Source: Prochloron sp965198675
GTDB lineage: Bacteria; Cyanobacteriota; Cyanobacteriia; Cyanobacteriales; Prochloraceae
NCBI GenBank assembly: GCA_965198675.1
Contig: OZ240666.1
Coordinates: 4,402,001 to 4,466,000, forward strand
Direction of reading: 5' to 3'
Length of the DNA stretch: 64,000 bases
The stretch's first letter is position 1; each line of letters opens with the position of its first letter. The notes beneath the pieces are model-generated. The model made no database searches. It was not told the DNA's origin and saw nothing but the letters and a program-made list of their open reading frames with translations. Below, piece after piece: positions 52,429-59,955 of this stretch. Both the position numbers and the translations under genes were made by a program.

Positions 52429-52790
52429 CTAATGCTGAGATGTACCAGATGGATTTACTTTGATGACCAACCGTCCAGCTTTCTCAGCTTTGTACGGAAG
52501 AATATCATTCAAAAATCCACTGATACCAGCATCAGCAAAAGATTTATTTAGCCCAGATTTAGCAGCCTGACCATTGGGCAAAAATGACCCGTCAGCAGCT
52601 TGCTTGGGCTTGTTTCTACGCGCCATATTGGACACTTTCAGGATCTTCGATAAAAATAATCTCAGCCTTGTCAATTAACTGATTAGCTGTTTCAAAGTGC
52701 CATTGCCGCCGTTGACGAGCAATCTTTTGATGGAGCCGTGCAACCCGCTCATTGAGCTTACGACGAGATTTAGACCCCTTAACCCGTTCA
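52429..52790 (-). pseudogene. tnpB relic
   Basis: Two frames: RQWHFETANQLIDKAEIIFI with EDPESVQ (RuvC-II Glu), and then ISGFLNDILPYKAEKAGRLV with IKVNPSGTSQH just before the zinc finger. N-terminus, RuvC-I and zinc finger/RuvC-III are missing. Orientation (-), opposite to the host TPR relic. Confidence 0.7.
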
Positions 52791-52830
52791 TCAAACGCGC
52801 GGGAGACTCCACCCGTAGGATGCTAAGAAG

Positions 52831-53070
52831 TCGTAGGATGCGTTACTAGCCGTAAGTAGTAGCAACAATACAAACTTTGTTGGCGTAACGCATCGTACGT
52901 AGCAGCATCCTAAATTAAATGGGTTAGCGTAACGCATCTAAGATGCGGCCTTCTGTCGTAGGATGCGTTACTAACCGTAAGTAGTAGCAACAATACAAAC
53001 TTTGTTGGCGTAACGCATCGTACGTAGCAGCATCCTAAATTAAATGGGTTAGCGTAACGCATCCTACGCG
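52831..53070. repeat. Family D hairpins in 125-bp tandem duplication
   Basis: Unit 1 from 52831 and unit 2 from 52956 both read TCGTAGGATGCGTTACTA, CCGTAAGTAGTAGCAACAAT, ACAAACTTTGTTGGCGTAAC and on to GGGTTAGCGTAACGCATC. Only a few differences over about 108 bp. Each unit contains GTAGGATGCGTTA and inverse TAACGCATC arms. Confidence 0.9.
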
Positions 53071-53083
53071 TCAGCGGGGAGGG

Positions 53084-53281
53084 GAGGATGTCAATAGCAA
53101 TATCAAGTCGGTGTCGAGCCGTCGATTGCGGTCTGAATTTGCTGAGCAGATCCAGAAATATTATTGGAAACCTGTATTCTGGAATAAGTCGTACTTGATC
53201 GCGTCTTGTGGTGGAGTGACGGTTAACGTACTGAAACAGTACATTGAAAACCAAGACTCCCCTGCCTGCCCGCGACATTGA
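53084..53281 (+). pseudogene. IS200 tnpA 3' relic
   Basis: Reads NVNSNIKSVSSRRLRSEFAE, QIQKYYWKPVFWNKSYLIAS and CGGVTVNVLKQYIENQDSPA, with the catalytic Tyr block QYIENQ. The N-terminal HUH half is missing. The stop lies inside a hairpin CGCGACATTGATTAATGGCG (53272-53291) also found in related form at 55690-55720. Confidence 0.75.
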
Positions 53282-53739
53282 TTAATGGCGCGGGCGCGGC
53301 GCTCTGCAGGGGTCTGGCTATACCTTAGCAGGGGTTTTCGGAGCATCGAACCCCTCAACCGTCCTGCCTATCATCTCGACGCTCACCCTATTGGGTAGAG
53401 CGCGAGGCTTCCCGGCGAGGAGCTAAAATCAGGGTAATGCTCATGCCTACTACAACAGGGGTTGGGTCTATAAGAAACAGAGAAAAAAACAAAGAGCGCT
53501 GGCGGATTTTCGCAGAGCAGCTAACCTATACTTAGAGCAAGGAAACACTGAGTGGTATCAACAAGCACTCAACCAAATCCGAGAACTAGAGTAGGGTGCT
53601 CCCGCCCTTGGCGGGAGCACCCTACAACTGGTCACTGTCAAGGTACCTGGTCACTGTTTCAGTTCGGTTCGGTGCTAGAATACACCACTGTCAAAATTGA
53701 GTTATAGTAAGGGAGGTAATTATTCCTGAGCAACTAAAC

Positions 53740-54099
53740 TTGACAGTGAGCTTGAGGGGAACTCGCGAAGTCAAGAAAAACTACCAAATATTTCGTTTCG
53801 TCGGATTATTAGATGCTTTTTCTGAACCTGCTTTTCGCAAAGTAGTGGTTGACTGCATTGACTCCGGACCTAAGGACGTTATTCTAGTTCTAGCTCAAAT
53901 CGATTTTATCGATAGCTCTGGTTTGGGTGCCTTAGTGCAGTTAGTCAAAAAATGTCAAAATGCTGGTGGAAGCTTTCAAGTTGTCACTAATGCTAGAGTG
54001 ACTCAAACAGTTAAGCTAGTTCGTTTAGAAAAATTTCTCTCCCTCCAGTTAACGGTAGAGGATGCATTAAAAAACTTGAAAGAAAAAAATGCTGATTAA
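53740..54099 (+). CDS. STAS-domain anti-sigma factor antagonist
   Basis: The protein has 119 residues from TTG 53740. STAS signature around the phospho-Ser site: VILVLAQIDFIDSSGLGALV, then QVVTNARVTQTVKLVRLEKF. Such proteins regulate anti-sigma factors by phosphorylation switching. Start is unusual: GGGAGGTAATT (53711-53721) stands directly before an in-frame ATT at 53722, and no ATG or GTG is better placed (GTG 53746 is internal). ATT or TTG initiation is therefore likely. Confidence 0.88.
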   Translation: MTVSLRGTREVKKNYQIFRFVGLLDAFSEPAFRKVVVDCIDSGPKDVILVLAQIDFIDSSGLGALVQLVKKCQNAGGSFQVVTNARVTQTVKLVRLEKFLSLQLTVEDALKNLKEKNAD

Positions 54100-54113
54100 A
54101 ACAGTGGAGACGA

Positions 54114-54159
54114 AAGCTATCAGGTTAGATACACCCTAGATAGCTTGTTTTTCTTTTTT
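54114..54159 (+). terminator. Rho-independent terminator
   Basis: AAGCTATC (54114-54121) and GATAGCTT (54139-54146) pair, followed by GTTTTTCTTTTTT. It separates the STAS gene from mrnC and ends only 4 bp before the mrnC ATG. Confidence 0.75.
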
Positions 54160-54163
54160 CCCC

Positions 54164-54595
54164 ATGTCAAACTCCCAATCCCCCTCCCCCAGGATCCTGA
54201 TAAAGTTGCAGCCAACCTGTGAAACTGTTGCGGATTTCCCTAGGTCGCGACTTTCCCTCGCTTCTTTAGCTTATCTTGGGGATGTGGTTTACGAGTTGTA
54301 TATCCGCAGCAATTTTCTTTTGCCCCCCAAACGTATTGCTTCCTATCACAACCAAGTGGTTTCCCAGGTGCGAGCTGAAACACAAGCAGCTCATTTGCGC
54401 TCCCTGGAACCATATCTAACGGACTCAGAAAAAGAAATTGTGCGTCGGGGACGCAATGCAGCTAAGGTAAAATCTCGCCGTACACCAGCAGCAATTTATC
54501 AGCAAGCCAGTAGCTTAGAGACTTTAATTGGCTATCTCTATCTTACTAACCTGGATCGCTTGCACCAGTTGTTAGACACATTAAATATATGGTAA
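54164..54595 (+). CDS. mrnC: Mini-ribonuclease III
   Basis: The protein has 143 residues. RNase III catalytic domain without a dsRNA-binding domain: LASLAYLGDVVYELYIRSNF, EKEIVRRGRNAAKVKSRRTP and YQQASSLETLIGYLYLTNLD. Matures 23S rRNA ends. The ATG is separated from a terminator T-run by 4 bp, so no ordinary ribosome site exists; the start could be a little downstream since the first 25 residues are variable. Overlaps rlmB by 7 bp. Confidence 0.92.
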   Translation: MSNSQSPSPRILIKLQPTCETVADFPRSRLSLASLAYLGDVVYELYIRSNFLLPPKRIASYHNQVVSQVRAETQAAHLRSLEPYLTDSEKEIVRRGRNAAKVKSRRTPAAIYQQASSLETLIGYLYLTNLDRLHQLLDTLNIW

Positions 54596-55392
54596 ACAAT
54601 AACTTTCAGCCACCAATACCTGCATCAGAGAACAAAGAGAGTAGTGATATTATCTATGGTCGTCATTCTGTTCTGGCTGTCTTAGAAAGCGATCGCCAGC
54701 TCAATCGCATTTGGATTATATCTAAACTCCGCCACGACCCGCGTTTTCACTCCCTCTTGAAGAAGGCTAAAGCTAATGGTGCGGTGGTTGAGGAGGTGGG
54801 AGTAGGCCGTCTGGATCGGATTGCTCGGGGGGGCAATCATCAAGGGGTGGCGGCCAATGTTGCTTCCTATACTTATTGGGATTTAGCTGACTTAATTGCC
54901 AAGGCCAAGGCTGAGACTGAATCCCCGGTAATCGCGGTGGCCGATGGGATTGCGGATCCCCATAATTTGGGGGCAATTATTCGCACGGCGGAGGCTTTTG
55001 GTGCTCAAGGTGTGGTTATACCTCAACGACGGGCTGCTTCCGTTACTTCTACGGTGATGAAAGTAGCTGCTGGAGCCTTAGAAAATTTTCCTGTTGCTAG
55101 AGTAGTTAACCTCAGCCGCGCTTTAGGAAGTTTAAAGGAGGCTGGATTTTGGATTTACGGCACTTCCAGTAATGCCCCTCAACCCATATACAGCAATAAA
55201 TTCAGCGGTGCCATCGCCTTGGTAGTGGGATCGGAAGGAGAAGGTTTGAGTCTCTTGATCGAGAAGTCTTGCGATTTTTTGCTCTCTATTCCCCTTGCTG
55301 GTAAAACTCCCAGCCTCAATGCTTCTGCTGCTGCGGCCATCGCTTTTTACGAAATCTATCGCCAGCTAAAGCCTGAGCCAATCTTAATTTAA
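54589..55392 (+). CDS. rlmB: 23S rRNA (guanosine-2'-O)-methyltransferase RlmB type
   Basis: The protein has 267 residues. Substrate-binding domain IIYGRHSVLAVLESDRQLNR; SPOUT knot motifs ADGIADPHNLGAIIRTAEAF, GAIALVVGSEGEGLSLLIEK and IPLAGKTPSLNASAAAAIAF. TrmH-family 2'-O-methyltransferase. Coupled with mrnC, a common cyanobacterial pair in 23S rRNA maturation. Confidence 0.93.
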   Translation: MVNNNFQPPIPASENKESSDIIYGRHSVLAVLESDRQLNRIWIISKLRHDPRFHSLLKKAKANGAVVEEVGVGRLDRIARGGNHQGVAANVASYTYWDLADLIAKAKAETESPVIAVADGIADPHNLGAIIRTAEAFGAQGVVIPQRRAASVTSTVMKVAAGALENFPVARVVNLSRALGSLKEAGFWIYGTSSNAPQPIYSNKFSGAIALVVGSEGEGLSLLIEKSCDFLLSIPLAGKTPSLNASAAAAIAFYEIYRQLKPEPILI

Positions 55393-55462
55393 ATATTTTA
55401 ACCGACTCTTTTGACTTAAATTTGTTAAATTTAAGTTTACTGATTGACGATATTATCCTCTG
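55393..55462. other. Possible terminator of mrnC-rlmB
   Basis: After the stop, TTAAATTTGTTAAATTTAAG (55417-55440 region) is an AT-only inverted sequence (TTAAATTT / AAATTTAA). No T-run follows, so terminator function is doubtful. Confidence 0.3.
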
Positions 55463-55672
55463 TCATAAGAATAGCAAGTGGCTTTTGAGATGCAAATTTT
55501 GGTAAGGAGGGGGATAAGGGCTGGAAACCCTGGTATTTTTTGGTTCTAGAGTGAAAGTTGAGGTAGTTTGTTTGCTGAACACTTGCCCTAATACTTCAGC
55601 TAACCGGCATTGTTTGACTGGTTTATTCAGGAGGGCGGCAAAGTTGAGGTTACTGTTAATCTTAGTAAACTA
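55463..55672 (-). pseudogene. Receiver-domain gene, 3' part
   Basis: Reads INSNLNFAALLNKPVKQCRL, AEVLGQVFSKQTTSTFTLEP and ends LKSHLLFL at 55463. FAALLNKPxKQxxLxxVL with the KP pair is the end of a response-regulator receiver domain, typical for hybrid kinases. The 5' part is at 59565-59925 on the same strand; nearly 3.9 kb of mobile DNA separates them. Confidence 0.7.
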
Positions 55673-55689
55673 CCCACGCGCTTGCTTGC

Positions 55690-55722
55690 CCCCGGCCCCC
55701 GGCATTGATTAATGGCGGGGGG
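55690..55722. other. Right-end-like hairpin with ATTGATTAAT loop
   Basis: CCCCCGGC-ATTGATTAAT-GGCGGGGGG. Shares the loop CATTGATTAATGGCG with 53272-53291 next to the tnpA relic. Probably the terminal hairpin of this IS605 subfamily. Confidence 0.65.
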
Positions 55723-55920
55723 CGGGGGTGGGCTTTCAGTAGCCCTGGTTCCACTGCACAAGACAGGAGTTCCGAGCCTCTAGCGGATTAGGAGCAGCCC
55801 CAAAGTTCAATCATTTTTTCCCCATTCAGATCGGCATCGTCATGATAGCCACAGTTATGTCGGGTAAGGTTCAAGAGTCGCCTCTATCCCCTCCCCTAAG
55901 AACCCCTGCTCCTGCGCTGC

Positions 55921-55938
55921 CGCGCCTGAACAGGCGCG
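55921..55938. repeat. Small palindrome inside intron domain V
   Basis: CGCGCCTG-AA-CAGGCGCG, a perfect 8-bp stem. Adjoins GCTCCTGCGCTGC; together about 33 bp interrupt what should be the 3' strand of domain V. Confidence 0.8.
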
Positions 55939-55965
55939 ACTGTCTCCAATCATCCGGCTCAAGCC

Positions 55966-57690
55966 TTACTTCAAGCCCTGCTTGGATTTCTTACTATGTA
56001 CCTGCTTGTGACATACACTATGTAAATGCTGAAGGTTATCGATATCATCTGAACCTCCATTCCTCACAGGTACTATGTGATGGGTTTCTACTTCCTCACC
56101 ATTGAATAGGTGTTCGTGACATACCGGGCACTTCCAGCCTTGTGCATTTGCGACAGATTCATATTTTGAGCCTTCGGACCACCGCACTTTACCAGATTTC
56201 GTTTGCCTGTTTTGCCAATATTCCACCAACTCTGGGTCGTCTAAGGAGTTAGTTCCTTTTACCTTGATATGTCTTATAATGGATACAGACTGTATATCGA
56301 AAAGGTCGCGGGTCTCCCTTCGACCTCTTCTGTCCATATCCTTATAAAACAATATCCAATTTTTGACCTCCTTCTTACCCTTCTTGTAGGTAGTTTTGGT
56401 GCGGAAGTATTTCTCTTTAACCCACTTTTTACTTTTGTTGGGGTGTCGTCTTCTTGCCCAACGCCAGAGGTACCACCAAATTCGGTGACTTATTTTTGAG
56501 AAGGTTTCTTTGCTACATACTCCTCTGTAGTAATTAACAAAACCTCTGAGAAGTGGATTAATCTTTCGGATGACTTGCTCCGGGGTTTTCGTTTTCATGC
56601 TGTCGATGGTTTCACCGACTTTCTTGCAGAAGCCTAATACCTTTGACTTTTGTGGCTTGATGATTAATTTGTCCCTTAGGACGCCGTCATCTCCTTTTAC
56701 CTCGTATTGTCGCAGGTTAAACCCCAGGAAATCAAACCCGTCTTTAATGTGGACTATCCGTGTCTTCTCCTCGCTGATTTCAAGACCCCGTCCTGACAAC
56801 CACTGATTTATCTGGATTTTCAATCTCTCCAAGGATTCCTTATCCTTAGCGGTAACTACAAAGTCATCCGCGTACCGGATGACGCCTACCTTTGGGTTAC
56901 ATTTTGTTATATATTCTTCTAACCCGTGGAGTCCTATATTAGCTAATATCGGACTGATTACGCCACCTTGTGGAGTTCCTCTTTCGGTTGGGCTGTAGCC
57001 CTTCTTACTTTCGACAAACCCAGCTTTTAACCATCCATCAATCAGGGAGTCTTCTCTGATTGCCGACTGGATGGATTTATGGTCAATGTTGTCAAAAAAG
57101 CCCTTAATATCAGCGTCCAGAACCCATTTATCATTCTTTCGCCATTTTCCCGTACTTGTTCTACTATCACCTTTTAGCCTTAAAAAACATTGTGCTATGG
57201 CGTCGTGGCAACTTCTTCCGGGTCTAAAACCATAGGAGTTGGCTTCAAACATAGCTTCCCATTCGGGTTCCAGTGCATTCTTTACTATTGACTGAGCGAC
57301 TCTATCCCTCACGATGGGGATTCCGAGAGGACGTTTCTTACCATTCGCTTTTGGTATATATACCCTTTTTGCGGGCTTAGCCTTAGGCATAACCCACGAG
57401 TTTGCAAGTTTCACACGCTGTGCTGGAGTTTCTACAACCTCCTTATCTACTCCCGCTGTTCGCTTTCCGGTGTTAACCTGTGTGATTTGTCTGATGCTCA
57501 ACAATAGGTTCGACCGACATCTTTTCATTAATTTCTGTAGACGCAATAATTGCCTCCACAGTCCAAGCTTTCGGGCACGAAATATCCGACCGCGTAAATT
57601 CCTAACAATCTTCTTAGTGCGGCGCCAGTTTATGTCACCCCACTTTTCCAACTGTCCTTTAGGTCCATTTTCCAGAACTGCTTCTGTCAT
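55966..57690 (-). CDS. ltrA: Group II intron reverse transcriptase/maturase with HNH
   Basis: The protein has 574 residues and is intact. RT-0 to RT-7 blocks: KRVYIPKANGKKRPLGIPIV, NSYGFRPGRSCHDAIAQCF, KWVLDADIKGFFDNIDHKSI, GTPQGGVISPILANIGLHGL, GVIRYADDFVVTAKD (YADD catalytic pair) and KDGFDFLGFNLRQYEVKG. Maturase X domain: NPLLRGFVNYYRGVCSKETF. HNH endonuclease: WKCPVCHEHLFNGEEVETHH and RNGGSDDIDNLQHLHSVCHK. It supports splicing and retrohoming of its own intron; being intact while domain V is damaged, it might act on other copies. Confidence 0.95.
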   Translation of the reverse strand: MTEAVLENGPKGQLEKWGDINWRRTKKIVRNLRGRIFRARKLGLWRQLLRLQKLMKRCRSNLLLSIRQITQVNTGKRTAGVDKEVVETPAQRVKLANSWVMPKAKPAKRVYIPKANGKKRPLGIPIVRDRVAQSIVKNALEPEWEAMFEANSYGFRPGRSCHDAIAQCFLRLKGDSRTSTGKWRKNDKWVLDADIKGFFDNIDHKSIQSAIREDSLIDGWLKAGFVESKKGYSPTERGTPQGGVISPILANIGLHGLEEYITKCNPKVGVIRYADDFVVTAKDKESLERLKIQINQWLSGRGLEISEEKTRIVHIKDGFDFLGFNLRQYEVKGDDGVLRDKLIIKPQKSKVLGFCKKVGETIDSMKTKTPEQVIRKINPLLRGFVNYYRGVCSKETFSKISHRIWWYLWRWARRRHPNKSKKWVKEKYFRTKTTYKKGKKEVKNWILFYKDMDRRGRRETRDLFDIQSVSIIRHIKVKGTNSLDDPELVEYWQNRQTKSGKVRWSEGSKYESVANAQGWKCPVCHEHLFNGEEVETHHIVPVRNGGSDDIDNLQHLHSVCHKQVHSKKSKQGLK

Positions 57691-58433
57691 CTAACTTTTC
57701 CTTCAGTTTGGTCTCTAGTTGCCTTTCTATTTCGTATAAGACCCAAGTGAAGTCTGCTATTCCTTTCGGTCAGGGACAAATCTTGAATCCCTATCTTCTC
57801 CATTACAGAGGAGCATTTGCTTTCTCACTCATCCAATCGACCAGCTCTCAGACCCTGTAGGACTTATCCTGTTGTTTCACTTAGTTTTATCTAGTTGGTT
57901 AGGTTGGTTCCTATCCCCCGGTAGAGCTTCGTTCCCTCTATTCACCAAAACACAAGTGGTGAACTCTGCCTACTTATCGTTTTGGTCAAGGCGTGTCAGG
58001 TATAATTTCGCCTATCTCTTTTGACGAGGTTTAAACGGAGGAGTTCGGTTCTTTTTCGGTAGTTACCACCTCGATGCCTCCTAATTTCTTCGGCTGGCTT
58101 TCGCCTTCCCTCCGATTTCGGTCGGGTCATCCAAAACCGCTACTCTTTTACTTCACTTTCGTTCAGCCTTCCAACTATTTCCCTCTCGCTCCGCGTGCCT
58201 AATACCTGGCATTTTGGCTACTTTCGGGGTCTGCATTCCAGCGGTTTTATTACTGACTCCCGCCGTGACCGGACTCTTAGAGTCTTTTCCGTGAGGGCTA
58301 GGGGAGGAAATCCCTAGGAGGCTAGGAGCCTCTCACTAAGCGACCAGTTCAGGTCGCGCTGCCTCAAATAGACTTATTATTTCTAGTTCCAATATGCAGG
58401 CATTTATGGCAGGTTTGACTAGTGTAGGCAGGT

Positions 58434-58476
58434 ACCCACCCCTCTTCTCCCCTCCCAGGAGGGGATGGGGGTGGGT
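58434..58476. repeat. Palindromic repeat family A, copy 4 (short form)
   Basis: ACCCACCCCTCTTCTCCCCT-CCCAGGAGGGG-ATGGGGGTGGGTT, reverse orientation of copies 1 and 2. In the tnpB frame it reads KPTPIPSWEGRRGVG. Confidence 0.9.
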
Positions 58477-59288
58477 TTTACTCCCGCCCCAATTCCCTTG
58501 TATTCTAAGAACAAACGCAATTGATAAAACGCCCATGAATTAGAGCGTCTTTTTTCTGTTTTGTTTCTAGGTTTGGAGTTGGTGCGTTCCCTAATACCTG
58601 TTAAGTCTTCAATGGCAACTAGAGAATTTGTTTGTTTGGCACTTGAGATGATTGATTTAGAAATATTGTGATTAAGCCATTTTTGAAATCTTCTCTCTCT
58701 TCCCGATAACCGTTGCAAGATTTGACGACATCTACGCCGTGTCGTCCTTGTGCCTTGAGAAGATTTTCTTTGCAGAGCAGATCGAACTCTAGCATATTTA
58801 TCTCGCTTGTTTTTGATTTTTTCTCCTGACCAAGATTGACCCCGTAGAGGTTACAGCTGTCTTGGTGCGCAATAAGCTCGAACTGAATTTCGAGAAAACG
58901 TGGGTGCGACCGCAATGTCGCGCCGACCAAAATCAACTCCGATGACCTTTTTAGTTCGTCGGGTTTTTGAGCTTTGCCATGTGGTAGGGGCTCACCTTCA
59001 TGGCGATTTTAACCCGTTTCCCGGTGGTACTGATGCTGACTAAATAACCATCTTCGATAAATCTAAACGTTCGTGCATCACAGTCAAAACTCGTGGGTTT
59101 AAATTTCTTGACCAATCTGTTTTTATGCTTGGCAGTCAAGCGATTAGCTGCCACTCTGGCACAAGCTCTAACAACATGATTTGCCGTTAACCCAAACTCA
59201 TCTTTGAGCTGTCGATAACAGGCGGCTTGGATTGAGTTTCTGTTGGTTAGTTTAGAGTTGACGTTGGCATTAATCCATTCACAAGCAG

Positions 59289-59334
59289 CCGCAATTGCGC
59301 AGCAAAGCGCAAGCAACCGCCCTTGGCGTCCCGC
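59289..59334. repeat. Family E repeat, copy 4, inside tnpB
   Basis: GCCGCAATTGCGCAGC-AAAGCGCAAGCAACCGCC-CTTGGCGTCCC. Inserted between VVDA and ACEWINANV of tnpB, adding about 17 residues in frame. Confidence 0.85.
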
Positions 59335-59492
59335 GTAAGCGTCCACCACAGCAGTATTGTCAAGCAATGCGTACTGCTCAGGAGTGGGGTCAATTTTGGC
59401 AACTAGTGTGTTTGTTTTGCTGCATCGCACGCGCTTCTCAAGCTACAATTGATATTAGCATGGTTTCAAATAATCTGTCAATCAGCCTCAAG

Positions 59493-59564
59493 ACCCACCC
59501 CCTTCGCCCCCTCCCAGGTTCCCCTCCTGGGAGGGGGTAGGGGTGGGTGGGTTGGGGATGGGTT
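59493..59564. repeat. Palindromic repeat family A, copy 5 (long form)
   Basis: ACCCACCCCCTTCGCCCCCT-CCCAGGTTCCCCTCCTGGGA-GGGGGTAGGGGTGGGTGGG plus TTGGGGATGGGTT. Same long form as copy 3 in iscB. In tandem with family B copy 3 (59565-59602). Confidence 0.9.
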
Positions 59565-59602
59565 CGCCATAATCTTTGATTTGGCTTGAGCCTCCTGCCG
59601 AC
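59565..59602. repeat. Palindromic repeat family B, copy 3
   Basis: CGCCATAATCTTTGATTT-GGCTTGAGCCTCCTGCCGAC. It joins the receiver-gene fragment to family A copy 5; the open frame reads QEAQAKSKIMANPSP through it. Confidence 0.75.
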
Positions 59603-59925
59603 AAAAGGTGAGATTACTGTTGGGGGAATCGAGCAGGATCAGGGGAATTTTTCGGTAGTTGAGCTGTTTAGAGATGGTTACAGCCATGGTCAGACTTTCC
59701 ATTCCCGGTAGGTCGCGAGCAAAAATTGTCGCGTCAAAAGCCTTTTTGCGCAGAAGCTCCAAAACTTCCGTAATGCTGTATTGTCCAGTTGTGGCAAAAT
59801 TTCCCTGACTACAAGCAGACATTAGGTCCTGGAGCTGTTCTGGAGAAGTTTCCATTCCCGTAGCTTTAATGGCAAATTGGTATATTCTTTCATCTAAAAC
59901 ATCGCGATTTCCGAGGTTAACATGA
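59603..59925 (-). pseudogene. Receiver-domain gene, 5' part
   Basis: Reads VLDERIYQFAIKATGMETSP, EQLQDLMSACSQGNFATTGQ, LELLRKKAFDATIFARDLPG and MAVTISKQLNYRKIPLILLD, the alternating strands of a CheY-like receiver (phospho-acceptor region FARDLPGME). It ends SNLTF at the family B repeat. The N-terminal part of the protein is absent: no start codon with ribosome site occurs before the divergent trmJ-like gene at 59956. Confidence 0.65.
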
Positions 59926-59955
59926 CTATTATTTTAAGAATAATCGAAGAAACTT

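Larger units (their letters stand above)
51733..53594 (+). pseudogene. Secreted TPR protein, broken by mutations and IS insertion
   Basis: ATG 51733: hydrophobic start MIKFPNTAVFIGTTALIL, then LTATQFFERAKNKYEQGDYQ and TPR units. A TAA at 51985, a frame change near 52050 and a palindrome at 52225-52252 occur before the sequence is cut at about 52432 (NNRGIARYD). The 3' end reappears at about 53440-53594: AHAYYNRGWVYKKQRKKQRA, LADFRRAANLYLEQGNTEWY, QQALNQIRELE. Between them lie tnpB/tnpA debris and family D tandem repeats. Clear relative of 50314-50730. Confidence 0.75.
55859..58359 (-). mobile_element. Group II intron with maturase
   Basis: The 5' end is GCGCGACCTGAAC at 58359; the 3' end is GGACCTT-like CTTGAACCTTACCCGAC at 55859. 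Joining the flanks gives AAGTCTATTTGAGGC-A-ATAACTGTGG, restoring tnpB codons NNCGYHDD in frame. The leader 57691-58359 is the structured domain I-IV RNA. Domain V starts GAGCCGGATGATTGGAGAC (55960-55942), but its second strand is replaced by a CGCGCCTG-TT-CAGGCGCG palindrome (55921-55938) plus about 15 bp before GGTTCTTAGGGGAGGGGATA. Splicing is therefore doubtful. Confidence 0.85.
55738..59430 (-). pseudogene. tnpB: TnpB gene interrupted by group II intron and repeats
   Basis: The 5' part (59430-58951) reads IDPTPEQYALLDNTAVVDAY, a repeat-derived AGRQGRLLALCCAIAA, then CEWINANVNSKLTNRNSIQA and SFDCDARTFRFIEDGYLVSI. RuvC-I to RuvC-II are in shifted frames at 58936-58500 (NSLVAIEDLTGIRERTNSKP). 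After family A copy 4 comes PAYTSQTCHKCLHIGTRNNK, then the intron, then NNCGYHDDADLNGEKMIELW GCS. Thus zinc finger and RuvC-III are restored in one frame when the intron is removed. Several stops exist. Confidence 0.8.
55673..59602 (-). mobile_element. Composite nested insertion: TnpB element carrying a group II intron
   Basis: From the (-) 5' side: family B and A repeats (59602-59493), tnpB 5' part, family E repeat in tnpB, family A repeat copy 4, group II intron (58359-55859), tnpB 3' end, and a right-end-like hairpin GCCCCCCGCCATTAATCAAT / GCCGGGGGC at about 55690-55722. Flanks are two parts of one receiver-domain gene. Outer boundaries are approximate. Confidence 0.7.

Noticed and set aside
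52810..53070. CRISPR array
   Set aside because: There are only two units of 125 bp with internal inverted arms and no regular short spacers; it is a tandem duplication of a hairpin repeat.
55842..56105. Plus-strand ORF over the intron 3' end
   Set aside because: It is antisense to domain V/VI and to the HNH end of the maturase and contains repeat-derived codons.
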